Of a DNA stretch of 64,000 nucleotides, positions 11,242 through 25,310 are shown one piece after another. Position numbers and translations under genes: made by a program. A model generated the notes under the pieces. The model searched no databases, was not told the origin of the DNA, and was given only the letters and a program-made list of their open reading frames with translations. Within the stretch, counting starts at the first letter, position 1; every line of letters starts with the position of its first letter. This stretch comes from Vulcaniibacterium gelatinicum (GTDB lineage Bacteria; Pseudomonadota; Gammaproteobacteria; Xanthomonadales; Xanthomonadaceae): NCBI RefSeq assembly GCF_008033445.1, contig NZ_VNKO01000010.1:33968-97967 (forward strand), given 5' to 3'.

Positions 11242-13622
11242 TCAGTCGGCGGTTTCGATGGTTGGTTCGAGTTCGGTTTCGGGCGCCAGATCGAGCCGAT
11301 TCAACAGGCGGCGGGTCTCGCCGAAGGTCAGCGGAATCACAAGCGCGGCGAGCAGGCGGGGGCCGTCGCCGCGACGCGGGTAACAGGGCGGCTGCCGGCC
11401 CGGCAGCTTGATGCCGAGCGCGCGCAGACGTTGCCAAGCAAGTCGCAGGGCTGCCTCGACATCGTCGGCAACCAGTCGAGCCGGTATCTCGGCCGGCAGG
11501 CGCAGGCTGCGATCCCTGGGCAGCCAGTCGAGCGCGCGCAGCATTGACTCGGCGGTGAAGAACGGCTTGAGCAACCCATAGGCCGAGGGCAAGGCGATGG
11601 GGATATCGCTCTTCGGTGGATCGAGTTCGAGGCATTCGACGCAGGCGAGGCCATGGGCAAGCTCGGCGATGCGTCGATCGTCAGTGCCGCCTTCGAAGAA
11701 GTGGTGCACGTCCTCGAGGGTGGCGCCGGTGCGGCTTGCCAACAGCTCGTCTTCGGCACCGAGCCGGATCGCCTCGAGACGGCGGCGATGCAGCAACTGC
11801 GCGAGATTGCGCTCCAGCGTGCCCGCGTTCCAACAGACGAGGCCGCCGTTCTCGTCCCAACTGCGGCCATCCAGACGCACCGGGACCAGATGCGGGCGCA
11901 GTCCGAGCACGACGCGCTTTCCATCCACACCCGAACGAAAAGAGAGCCTGGCCAAGGCGGTTGCAATCCGGAATTCGGCGCTGCCGTCGTCGGCGCGACG
12001 CGCCCAGCCCGGCGTAAGCATGGGAAGCGGGGGAGGCACTTGCTCCCGCACCCGGGAACTGCGCGCCGCCACGATTTCGATGCGTCCGAGCAGCCTCAGC
12101 GTCTGTTCCACAGCCTGCCGATCCACACGCCGGGCCATTGCGAACAGGGCGGCGTCCAGTTGATTGGCCAGGCCGCGGAATGCGTTTGGCGCCTTGTCAT
12201 CGCGTCCGAGACGCTGTACCCGCGAAAGCCAATCGTTGCGATCGAGGTCGTCGATCAAGTCCGCCTGTGGATTGCGGCACACCTCGTATCTTTCAATAGG
12301 CGTTGCGAAAAAGCTTTGCCCGTTTCGCATTAGAAAGCTGAATCGCTGAAACTGAGAGATACCACGATCGATACCAAGTTGTGCGATTGCGCGCGCAAAG
12401 TCGAGCCCCTTAGAAACTACTCTGCCTTTGAGAGTCGCTCTACCTTCTGAGAACAGGGACCTGATCTCATCGAGCGGGCACATCCGTTGCCAAAGTGGGA
12501 GCCATAGCTCCATGACCTGCCTTTTGGCCTTTTTAGGGCGCTCCTCGTCTGGAACATAACCGGCCGTGCCTCCTGCTAGCGGTGACACGACAAACGGGAA
12601 GTTGAAAGACGGGGCAGAGAACTCGCCGCGGCGGGTTGCACTACTTGCAAAAAGCAGAGTTCCCTCAAGTGCCAGCAAGTAATCCCATGGATTGGTCCAA
12701 GTGTCATCATCGAAACCAGTCGAAGCATTCGCGCCGCCAGCATCTGGTGGGGAAAAGTGCCCGGGCGTTTGATCTGTCCTGACCAGCGGCAGGTTAGAGG
12801 CAAACAATGATGTTTCTATTGCGTAGTCATAGCCGCGATCAACTATGCAAGCGACAACCTGTTGCGCGAAGCCAGATACATAGCTTCCACTACCTTCGTT
12901 TCCACCTGTTCCGAGCAATGGAGGAAACTTTCGGCCTTCTGCGGTCAATACATAACACGCATCAAGCCACGGCAAGATGTGGTCAGGAAGCTCTGATCGA
13001 CAAATGCTTAGGAGATCAAGCTTCCTCTCATCAGAAGCCTTCACATCGAAGCCATGCTTCTTCAGAAGATTCTGAACAAGCCGGATTGCTTCACGGTATC
13101 TTTCTAGGCGCGGAATACTCGAGTTCGCAATGCGCGAAAGCGCCTCTCTGGCAGTTCGCTCTGACGAGCCGGAAAAGAATCCGGACCGCGCGCCCCACGG
13201 CGCGACCAGCGGCGTCGGCTGATAGCGCTCCAGGAAGAATTCCAGTAGCTCCTCACTCTTCAATCGGGTGCTCAGCACGAAAACGTCGTTGCGCCAGCAG
13301 CCGGTGGCGTCCGGGTCGTCCGCCTGCTCGGCGACCAGGCGCAGCACCGCAAGTGCCTTGAGGTAGGAGGCCAACGGTGTCGGCGTGCAGCCGTGCAGGA
13401 CGATCTCGTTCGTGCCGCGGTTGTTCCGATACCCCGGGGTCGGTTCGCGGACGCCGCCGGCCTGGGGCCCCGCCGCCATGGCGCGGGTGCGCTCGGCGTG
13501 TGCGGTCAGGCGGTCGAGCGCTTCGAGGCGCTCGCGCAACGTCAGCGCGCGCCAGCGCCGCAATTGTTCCCGGCGGCTGCCATCGAAAGTCGTCTTCGAC
13601 CAGTCGATGTGGTTCTGTTCGC

Positions 13623-13626
<4 letters not shown>
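11242..13626 (-). CDS. csx17: Csx17 (Cas8-type large subunit) with an extra N-terminal domain
   Basis: A 794-residue large subunit. The family signature EIVLHGCTPTPLASYLKALA begins near residue 73 and is followed by ATGCWRNDVFVL; these blocks normally open a Csx17 protein. It would recognise the PAM and help recruit Cas3. The first 50 residues (IDWSKTTFDGSRREQ, then RRWRALTLRERLEALDRL) are not typical Csx17 sequence. They resemble the small proteins encoded beside nucleotidyltransferases, and such an enzyme is encoded immediately upstream with a 4-nt ATGA overlap. An in-frame ATG at 13479 (residue 50) lacks a ribosome site. The section at about 12280-13140 (residues 160-450) is visibly poorer in G+C than the rest, suggesting mosaic origin. 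Confidence 0.92.
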
Positions 13627-16846
<3,220 letters not shown>

Positions 16847-16879
16847 TCAGATCCTGCGACGGCCGCGCCCGTGCACGGC

Positions 16880-18325
16880 TCAGGCGCGGGCTGGCAGCCC
16901 CAGCCGTTGGCGAAGGCGTTGGAACTGGTCGGTACTTGCACCCGGCACCGCCGAGCCACGCAGTTCCATGTCGCGCAGCAGGGCCTCGACCTGTTCGCGG
17001 CCGTCGGGGTCGGCGACGGCTTCGCGCGGGGTGCGGTTGTCGAGCGCGGGGAGGGCGGTGTCGGGCCAGGTTGCATAGTGCCGTTCGATCTGCTCGGCCA
17101 GCAGTGCCTCGATTTCGGCGTCCGGGGCATCGGAGACCGGTGCATGTGCAGCCACTGCGTCCTGCGCGAGCATGCGCTCCACCGATTGCAGCTCGTCCAG
17201 GCGCAACCGGGCGCGCTCGCCGAGGCGCTCGGCGACGATCTGCTTGAAGCGTTCGGCGCGTTCGCGCGAATTGACCTCGACGGTCAGACGCTGGCCGTGG
17301 ATGAGCACCTCGCCGAGCACGGTGTTGTTCCAGTGCGCATGCGCCTGGTTGCCGGCCTTGGCCCAGGTCAGTTCGACGCGATGCAAGCCGCCGTCGGCAT
17401 TCCGCTCGGCGCGCTCGAGCAGCTCGGCCTCGTCGGCCAGGATGTCGAGCGACTTGAGCGCGTCGAAGGCGGACTGGGCGGAGTCGATGTCGAAGACGAG
17501 CTTGTGGAATTCGACGTCCTCGCCGTCGGTGTTGTGGAGTTGCGGCGGTGCCGGGTACAGCGCCTGCTCGGCACAGCGGAGATAGTGCTCGCGCAGCATG
17601 TCGTCCGCGTCGCGCAGGACGTCGCGGTCGATGCGTCCGACATCTTCGCGAATCAGCCGGCGCAGTTCGATGAGATCGATCTTCTCGGCCGGCGACAGCG
17701 GGATCGGGCCGGTTGCCTCGAGGACGGTCAGGCCCTGCACGGTGACGAGCTGGGCGTACAGCAGTTCGCCGGGTTTCACGCTGCGCGATGCCGTGCCCTC
17801 GGCCACTTCACGGATTTCGCCGGTGAAGACATCACACAGGGTGATGCTGCGGCCCGGCTCGCAGCGCTCGACTTCATGGAACCCGAACGGGGCCTCCAGG
17901 CAAGCGGCGAGATACTCGCGCAGCAAGGGCGACAGCCGCCTGCCGTACCGATCGAGCCAGCATGCGGTGGGCCGCACGCCGTGCAGGTCCGGATCCGGCA
18001 CGCAGGAATCGCCGGCTGCCGGCGCCCACGCATGGAACAGCCACGGCATGAAGACCGGAAGATGCGGCGTCTCGGGGTCGAACGGTTCTCGTTCCCCATC
18101 GGCCAGCATGAACTCGCCCCAGGCGGCGTCCAGCGCCGCCTCGCCGTAGGTATCGAGGAAGAAGCGGAACATCCGTGCCGGCAATCCCTCGAGCTCGGCG
18201 CGCAGACGGCGCCAGAGGAGTTGTTCGCGCGAGCTGACCTTCGCGGCCTCGGCCGCGAGGCAGCAGTGCTTGTACTTCCTGCCGCTGCCGCAGGGGCAGG
18301 GCGCGTTGCGGCTGGCGGTCGGCAT
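16880..18325 (-). CDS. SEC-C motif protein
   Basis: A 481-residue protein. The first 22 residues hold a SEC-C zinc-binding motif (CPCGSGRKYKHCC, with C10, C12, C21 and C22). The middle is mostly helical and acidic with no family I can name. The end (ALDNRTPREAVADPDGREQVEALL) resembles the short C-terminal helical module seen in other SEC-C proteins and in Xre/MbcA/ParS-type antitoxins. The function is unknown; SEC-C motifs bind SecB, ribosomes or other partners. It lies upstream of cas3 on the same strand with a 159-bp gap, so it may mark the chromosomal side of the CRISPR island rather than belong to the operon. Confidence 0.8.
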   Translation of the reverse strand: MPTASRNAPCPCGSGRKYKHCCLAAEAAKVSSREQLLWRRLRAELEGLPARMFRFFLDTYGEAALDAAWGEFMLADGEREPFDPETPHLPVFMPWLFHAWAPAAGDSCVPDPDLHGVRPTACWLDRYGRRLSPLLREYLAACLEAPFGFHEVERCEPGRSITLCDVFTGEIREVAEGTASRSVKPGELLYAQLVTVQGLTVLEATGPIPLSPAEKIDLIELRRLIREDVGRIDRDVLRDADDMLREHYLRCAEQALYPAPPQLHNTDGEDVEFHKLVFDIDSAQSAFDALKSLDILADEAELLERAERNADGGLHRVELTWAKAGNQAHAHWNNTVLGEVLIHGQRLTVEVNSRERAERFKQIVAERLGERARLRLDELQSVERMLAQDAVAAHAPVSDAPDAEIEALLAEQIERHYATWPDTALPALDNRTPREAVADPDGREQVEALLRDMELRGSAVPGASTDQFQRLRQRLGLPARA

Positions 18326-18358
18326 GGGCAGGCGGGGGCGTCGCGAGGGGCGTCCAGT

Positions 18359-19423
18359 CTAGCCCGTGGCCCGCCGCCACCGCGCCCCGCGCCCATGCCC
18401 CTCGCGGCGCAGCCGGCCCTCCGCGCGCAGTTGGTCGAGGATGCGCTTGAGCCGTGCGGGCGGGGTGTCGGGGAAGCGTTGGCGCAGGCTCGCGATCGCG
18501 AAGCCGTCGGGCAGTTCGTGGAGGATCGCCAGGCGGATGCGGGTGTCCAGGCCGCCGTCGGCGGGGGCGGGGCGGTAGTGGGCGAGGGGTTCGCGCACGC
18601 TGTCGGGCGCGGGCTGCGCCAGGCTGGCGGCGACGGCGGCGAACCAGCGCTGGGTCCACAGGTTGGCGAGCTTGCGGTTGCCGGCGAACACGAACTGCAC
18701 GTGCGGGAACAGCGCCGGCAGTTCCGCCAGCACGCGCTGCACGTGCGCCGCGGGCCAGCGGCCGAGCCTGGCCGGGTCGCCGAAATCGCGGTAGGGGGCT
18801 TCCAGCACCAGCGCGGCGTGCGGATAGGCGGCCAGTTCGGCGAGCTGTTGCTGCAGGCCCTTGAGCTCGGCCAGGTCGGTGAGGAAGTTCTCGCGCGTCT
18901 TGCGTTCGACCACCGCCACCGGGCGCTGTTCGTGCAGCAGGGCGTAGTCGCCCACCGGCAGCTTGCGCCGTGTCGCATGCGCGCCGGGGAACCGCCACGG
19001 GTAGCGCTCGGCGCTGTCCACCGCCACTTCGAGCGGCAGGTTGGCGACGAGTTCGGTGCGCTTTGACGAACGGTGTCCGCGCACCGCGGCCTCGGTGCGG
19101 AAGAAGATCTGTTCGTAGGTGCCGCCGTCCTTGCGCGGCTTGTCGAGCGTGAGGAACTCGCAGCGCTTGCGCTGCGGGCGGTCGAGCGTGACCGAGAGCT
19201 TGCGGCCCAGGCGCGCCAGGTGCGCGACGGGCACGCGCTCGTGCGGCGTCAGCGCCTCGGCGGGGTCGGCCTCGCGCTCGCGCAGGCAGAACACCTGGGC
19301 GCCGGCACCGGGCCAGGCGCTCTGCGCGCGCACGACGAGCAGGACGCGGCCATCCTGCTCGATCCGGATGCGCCAGGGAAAGCGCGCGTCCGCGGTGCGT
19401 TCGACGATCCACCAGGCCGGCAT
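18359..19423 (-). CDS. ERCC4-domain nuclease with C-terminal winged helix
   Basis: A 354-residue protein. Residues about 135-260 form an ERCC4/XPF-like nuclease core: [22 protein letters not shown] and the hallmark [13 protein letters not shown]. The N-terminal 130 residues ([20 protein letters not shown]) have no family I recognise. The last 70 residues look like a winged helix ([10 protein letters not shown] and [18 protein letters not shown]). Predicted to cut branched or crosslinked DNA; the substrate is unknown. The ATG at 19423 opens the gene. A much longer overlapping frame reaching 21271 is antisense to icd and was not used. It ends 33 bp before the SEC-C gene on the same strand and may be cotranscribed with it. 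Confidence 0.8.
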   Translation of the reverse strand: MPAWWIVERTADARFPWRIRIEQDGRVLLVVRAQSAWPGAGAQVFCLREREADPAEALTPHERVPVAHLARLGRKLSVTLDRPQRKRCEFLTLDKPRKDGGTYEQIFFRTEAAVRGHRSSKRTELVANLPLEVAVDSAERYPWRFPGAHATRRKLPVGDYALLHEQRPVAVVERKTRENFLTDLAELKGLQQQLAELAAYPHAALVLEAPYRDFGDPARLGRWPAAHVQRVLAELPALFPHVQFVFAGNRKLANLWTQRWFAAVAASLAQPAPDSVREPLAHYRPAPADGGLDTRIRLAILHELPDGFAIASLRQRFPDTPPARLKRILDQLRAEGRLRREGHGRGARWRRATG

Positions 19424-19432
19424 GGGGAATGA

Positions 19433-21736
<2,304 letters not shown>

Positions 21737-21743
21737 GCCCGCT

Positions 21744-21769
21744 GTCCGCCCCCGCACCCGGGGGCGGAC
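21744..21769. terminator. Hairpin between icd and a convergent small gene
   Basis: Perfect 10-bp arms GTCCGCCCCC (21744-21753) and GGGGGCGGAC (21760-21769) enclose a 6-nt loop, 7 bp after the icd stop. No T-run follows, so it is not a classic intrinsic terminator, but its place between convergent genes suggests transcript end formation or 3'-end protection. Confidence 0.5.
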
Positions 21770-21784
21770 GTTCCCGGGTTGGCC

Positions 21785-21997
21785 TCAGGCGGCGCGGCCG
21801 AACTCCGGCGCGCCGCGCGCGAGCAGCTCGCGCGCGACCTGCACCATCTGCAACGACGCCAGTTCGAACGGCCCCGGCGCCTCGGCCGGCGGGCGCCGCC
21901 GGCGCGCGTAACGCGGGCCGTAGCGCGACGGCCCGGGATAGGTCGGCTGCACACGCGTCTCGCGCAGCCACGGGGTCTGGAACAGGGGCATCGACAT
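21785..21997 (-). CDS. Small basic protein of unknown function
   Basis: A 70-residue protein starting [18 protein letters not shown]. The middle is rich in arginine and tyrosine ([12 protein letters not shown]) and the end is helical ([20 protein letters not shown]). I do not recognise a family. It is called because an AAGGAG lies 8 nt before the ATG at 21997 and the frame ends just before the hairpin after icd, an ordinary gene setting. No signal peptide or membrane segment is visible. A longer frame upstream to 22462 overlaps the methyltransferase gene and lacks support. Confidence 0.6.
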   Translation of the reverse strand: MSMPLFQTPWLRETRVQPTYPGPSRYGPRYARRRRPPAEAPGPFELASLQMVQVARELLARGAPEFGRAA

Positions 21998-22087
21998 GCT
22001 CGGGCTCCTTGGGGGGAAGGGGCCGGCGCAGTCTGGTGGCCGCACGTGACTGGAAGATGCCCGTGCGGTTGCACCGGCGTGTCGCTG

Positions 22088-22107
22088 GCCCGCCATGCAT
22101 GGCGGGC
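22088..22107. repeat. 20-bp perfect palindrome
   Basis: GCCCGCC-ATGCAT-GGCGGGC is a perfect palindrome in the 220-bp gap between the small basic-protein gene and the methyltransferase lipoprotein gene. It could be a hairpin at the end of an element or a protein-binding site. I saw no second copy. Confidence 0.45.
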
Positions 22108-22217
22108 ACCGCCAAGTGGGGACGCCGCGCACGGGCTTCAAGCCAGGCGAACCGCAGATGCGCACCGCCGCGCTGCCGGCGGTAGGCTGGCATCCCTGCT
22201 GCTGCCGGAGTCCGCCC

Positions 22218-23078
22218 ATGTCCCGCCTGCTGCCCGCCCTGCTCGCCTGCGCCGTGCTCGCCGCCTGCGCCGCCACGCCGTCCGCCGACGAGCGCGGCCG
22301 CGGCGATGCCCCGATCAGCAACGCCACCGGCGCCGCGCTGGATGCGGCGATCGCCGGCCCCTGGCGCGATCCGCGCAACGTCGCCCGCGACGTGCACCGC
22401 CATCCGAAGGAGACGCTGCGCTTCTTCGGCGTCGACGCCGACGACACGGTGATCGAGATCACCCCCGGTGGCGGCTGGTACGCCGAGATCCTGGCCCCGT
22501 ATCTGCGCGAGCGCGGGCGCTACGTGGCCGCGGTGTGGGACGACGCGATCCCGGGCCAGCCGCAGTACCGCTACGACCTCAACGCGCGCCTGCGCGCCAG
22601 GTTCGCCGCCGCCCCGGCGGTGTACGGCACGCCGGAGGTGCGCGTGTTCGACCCGAAGGCGCCGGTGTTCGGCCCGCCGGCCTCGGCCGACGTGGTGCTG
22701 ACCTTCCGCAACGTGCACAACTGGGTGTCCGACGGCAACGCCGAGGCCTACTTCCGCGCCTTCTTCGACGTGCTCAAGGAAGGCGGCACGCTCGGCGTGG
22801 TGGACCATCGCGCCCGGCCCGGCACCGACCTGGCGACGATGAAGAAGTCGGGCTACCTCACCGAGGCGCTGGTGATCGGGCTGGCGCAGCAGGCCGGCTT
22901 CGTACTCGAGGCCCGGAGCGAGATCAACGCCAACCCGAAGGACACCACCGACCATCCCAACGGCGTGTGGACGCTGCCGCCCACGCGCCGCCACGATCCG
23001 GCGGACGCGGCCAGGTACGAGGCGATCGGCGAGAGCGACCGGATGACGCTGCGCTTCCGCAAGCCGCGCCGCGATTGA
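22218..23078 (+). CDS. Class I SAM methyltransferase with lipoprotein signal
   Basis: A 286-residue protein. The first 20 residues form a lipoprotein signal (MSRLLPALLACAVLAACAAT, lipobox LAAC). The body has a methyltransferase fold: DTVIEITPGGGWYAEILAPYL is the SAM-binding glycine loop, with ADVVLTFRNVHNW and LGVVDHRARPGTD following. This family of predicted methyltransferases is common in Xanthomonadaceae; the substrate is unknown, and an exported SAM enzyme is puzzling because SAM is cytosolic. The ATG at 22218 was chosen because it gives the signal peptide; the frame is open further upstream. The next gene starts 13 bp downstream on the same strand. Confidence 0.82.
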   Translation: MSRLLPALLACAVLAACAATPSADERGRGDAPISNATGAALDAAIAGPWRDPRNVARDVHRHPKETLRFFGVDADDTVIEITPGGGWYAEILAPYLRERGRYVAAVWDDAIPGQPQYRYDLNARLRARFAAAPAVYGTPEVRVFDPKAPVFGPPASADVVLTFRNVHNWVSDGNAEAYFRAFFDVLKEGGTLGVVDHRARPGTDLATMKKSGYLTEALVIGLAQQAGFVLEARSEINANPKDTTDHPNGVWTLPPTRRHDPADAARYEAIGESDRMTLRFRKPRRD

Positions 23079-23091
23079 CGAGCGAGCGGCC

Positions 23092-23628
23092 TTGCTGATC
23101 GCCCTCAACAAGCCCTACGGCGTGCTGTGCCAGTTCACCGACCGCAGCACGCCGCCGCGGCGCACGCTGGCGGCGTTCGGCCTGCCGGCGGGCGTGTATC
23201 CGGCCGGACGCCTGGATTTCGATTCCGAAGGGCTGCTGCTGCTCACCGACGACGGCGCGCTCGCGCACCGGCTCACCGATCCGCGCCACAAGCAGCCCAA
23301 GACCTACTGGGTGCAGGTGGAAGGCACGCCGCGCGCGGAACAGCTCGCGGCGCTGCGCCACGGCGTGGTGCTGGGCGACGGGCCGACCCGGCCGGCGCAG
23401 GTGCGCACGATCGCGCCGCCGCCGCTGTGGCCGCGCGATCCGCCGGTGCGCTTCCGCAAGACCGTGCCCGACGCCTGGCTGGAGCTGACCCTGCGCGAGG
23501 GCCGCAACCGCCAGGTGCGGCGCATGACCGCGGCGGTGGGCCTGCCGACGCTGCGCCTGGTGCGGGTGGCGATCGGGCCGTGGCGGCTCGCGGACCTCGC
23601 GCCGGGGCAGTGGCGGGCGTGCGCCTGA
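23092..23628 (+). CDS. rluE: 23S rRNA pseudouridine synthase, RluE-like
   Basis: A 178-residue RsuA-family pseudouridine synthase without an S4 domain. Seen: LIALNKPYGVLCQFTD at the start, the catalytic block AGRLDFDSEGLLLLTDDG (Asp in GRLDFDSEG), KTYWVQVEG and REGRNRQVRRMTAAVGLPTLRLVR. Length and motifs match RluE, which modifies U2457 of 23S rRNA. Translation appears to start at TTG (23092); no in-frame ATG lies nearby and the first residues LIALNKPYG are conserved. It follows the methyltransferase gene by 13 bp. Confidence 0.88.
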   Translation: MLIALNKPYGVLCQFTDRSTPPRRTLAAFGLPAGVYPAGRLDFDSEGLLLLTDDGALAHRLTDPRHKQPKTYWVQVEGTPRAEQLAALRHGVVLGDGPTRPAQVRTIAPPPLWPRDPPVRFRKTVPDAWLELTLREGRNRQVRRMTAAVGLPTLRLVRVAIGPWRLADLAPGQWRACA

Positions 23629-23714
23629 GCGCCCGTGCGGCGCCGGTCGCAGGCACGCGGTTCTGCTAAGGTCGCGGCGATGCGCATGGGGACGCGTGCG
23701 CGGGGAGGCTCGGC

Positions 23715-24812
23715 ATGACCCAGCCCGGACTGACCGGACGGATCCTGGTGGTGGACGACCAGCCCGCGAACCTGCGGGTGGTGAGCGCGCTGCTGTCGCG
23801 CCAGGGCCACGAGGTGCTCGGCGCCGCCACCGGCGCGGAGGCGCTGCGCCTGGCGCTGGAGCACACCCCCGACCTGCTGCTGCTGGACATGCTGATGCCG
23901 GGCATGGACGGCTTCGCCCTGCTCGCCGAGCTGCGCCGGCATCCGCCGCTGCACGACGTGCCGGTGGTGTTCCTGACCGCCGCGCACGACCGCGACGTGG
24001 TGCTGCGCGCGTTCGACGCCGGCGCGGTGGACTACGTGACCAAGCCGTTCACGCCCGAGGAACTGCTGGCACGGGTCAACTCGCACCTGGGCCTGAAGCT
24101 GGCGCGCGACCGGCTCGAACGCGTCGCGCGCGAACGCGAGGCGCTGGTCAACCTGGTCGCGCACGACCTGAAGAATCCGCTCACCAGCGTGCTGTTCGCC
24201 AGCGAGCTGCTGCTGCAGGGCCAGTGCCGGCCCGAGCGCGTGCCGCGCTACCTGCAGGTGATCCACGAGAGCGCGCAGGACGCGCTCGGCTACATCCGCC
24301 GCTACCTGGAGACGCAGAAGGCCGCGGCCGCGCAGGCGCCGGCGCAGGCCTCGGTGTGCCTGCGCGAGCTGCACGACTGGCTGGTGCGGCGCTACGAGCC
24401 GCAATTGGAGAGCCGCGGCATGCGCCTGCAGTCGCTGCTGCCCGAACCCGCGGGGCGGGTGGCGATCGACGGCCTGGTGCTGCGCCAGGTGGCCGAGAAC
24501 CTGGTGACCAACGCGCTCAAGTACGCCGCCGGCGGCGGCGAGCTCACCCTCGAGGTGCGCGCCAGCGCGCCGGGCTGGCGCCAGCTGCGCGTGCTCGACC
24601 GCGGCCCCGGCATCCCGCCGCAGCGCCAGCGCGAGCTGTTCCGGCCGTTCGTGCGCCTGGCCGAGCACGACGACGGCACCTCCAGCGGCCTGGGCCTGGC
24701 GCTGGCGCGGCAGATCATCGCCAACGCCGGCGGCCAGCTCTGGTACGAGGACCGCGAGGGCGGCGGCGCGCAGTTCGTGATCGAGCTGCCCGAGGCGCCG
24801 GCCTCCGCCTGA
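23715..24812 (+). CDS. Hybrid response regulator / sensor histidine kinase
   Basis: A 365-residue cytosolic protein. Residues about 8-125 are a receiver domain (ILVVDDQPANLRV, LLLLDMLMPGMDGF with the phospho-Asp, VFLTAAHD, YVTKPF). A short coiled segment leads to a HisKA domain (LVNLVAHDLKNPLTSVL, His near residue 151) and a HATPase domain (NLVTNALKYAAGGG, LDRGPGIPP, SSGLGLALARQI). A receiver placed before a kinase suggests that phosphorylation of the receiver controls kinase output. There are no membrane segments and no neighbouring partner, so signal and target are unknown. Confidence 0.9.
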   Translation: MTQPGLTGRILVVDDQPANLRVVSALLSRQGHEVLGAATGAEALRLALEHTPDLLLLDMLMPGMDGFALLAELRRHPPLHDVPVVFLTAAHDRDVVLRAFDAGAVDYVTKPFTPEELLARVNSHLGLKLARDRLERVAREREALVNLVAHDLKNPLTSVLFASELLLQGQCRPERVPRYLQVIHESAQDALGYIRRYLETQKAAAAQAPAQASVCLRELHDWLVRRYEPQLESRGMRLQSLLPEPAGRVAIDGLVLRQVAENLVTNALKYAAGGGELTLEVRASAPGWRQLRVLDRGPGIPPQRQRELFRPFVRLAEHDDGTSSGLGLALARQIIANAGGQLWYEDREGGGAQFVIELPEAPASA

Positions 24813-24821
24813 GCGCGGCGC

Positions 24822-25235
24822 TCAGTGCGCGGTGCGGTCGGTGGCGGAACCGCGCGTGCGGCGGCGCGGTGGGCCGACGGGCGCGGCGCGGGGGGCCGCA
24901 GCGGCGTCGCGGCGCACCGCCTCGACCCGCCGCGCCTGGCCTTCGAGCGGCGCCTGTTCGGCGCGGCGCGCGCGTTGCCGCAGCAGGTACCAGGTGGCCA
25001 CGCCCGCGCCGACCACGGCCGCCGCCAGCAGCAGCGGGTGCCGGCGCGCGACCCGGCCGGCGGTGCGGGTGCCGGCGCGCACCGCGCCGAGTGCGGCGCC
25101 GGCCTGCAGCCAGCGTCCGGGATGGCGCGGGATCTCGCGGCGCAGGGTCTCGCCGAGCTGGTCGAGCAGGTGCAGCGCGCGTTCCGACAGCGGCGGTCGG
25201 GCCAGGTCCTCGTTCATCGGCGCGTCGTGCTTCAT
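24822..25235 (-). CDS. Small membrane-anchored protein of unknown function
   Basis: A 137-residue protein. The N-terminal half has LSERALHLLDQLGETLRREI and an alanine- and glycine-rich stretch. One membrane helix follows (HPLLLAAAVVGAGVATWYLL, about residues 68-87), then a long arginine-rich tail probably disordered in the cytosol. It resembles phage-shock or DUF3618-like envelope proteins in layout only. A GGAGGAG sits 8 nt before the ATG at 25235, which decides the start. It is convergent with the hybrid kinase, with 9 bp between stops. Confidence 0.65.
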   Translation of the reverse strand: MKHDAPMNEDLARPPLSERALHLLDQLGETLRREIPRHPGRWLQAGAALGAVRAGTRTAGRVARRHPLLLAAAVVGAGVATWYLLRQRARRAEQAPLEGQARRVEAVRRDAAAAPRAAPVGPPRRRTRGSATDRTAH

Positions 25236-25310
25236 CGTGGGCTCCTCCGGGACGGGATGCCGGCGCAGTGTCCGCACCGCGGCGTTCACGAGGCGTGATG
25301 CGCGCCGCGC

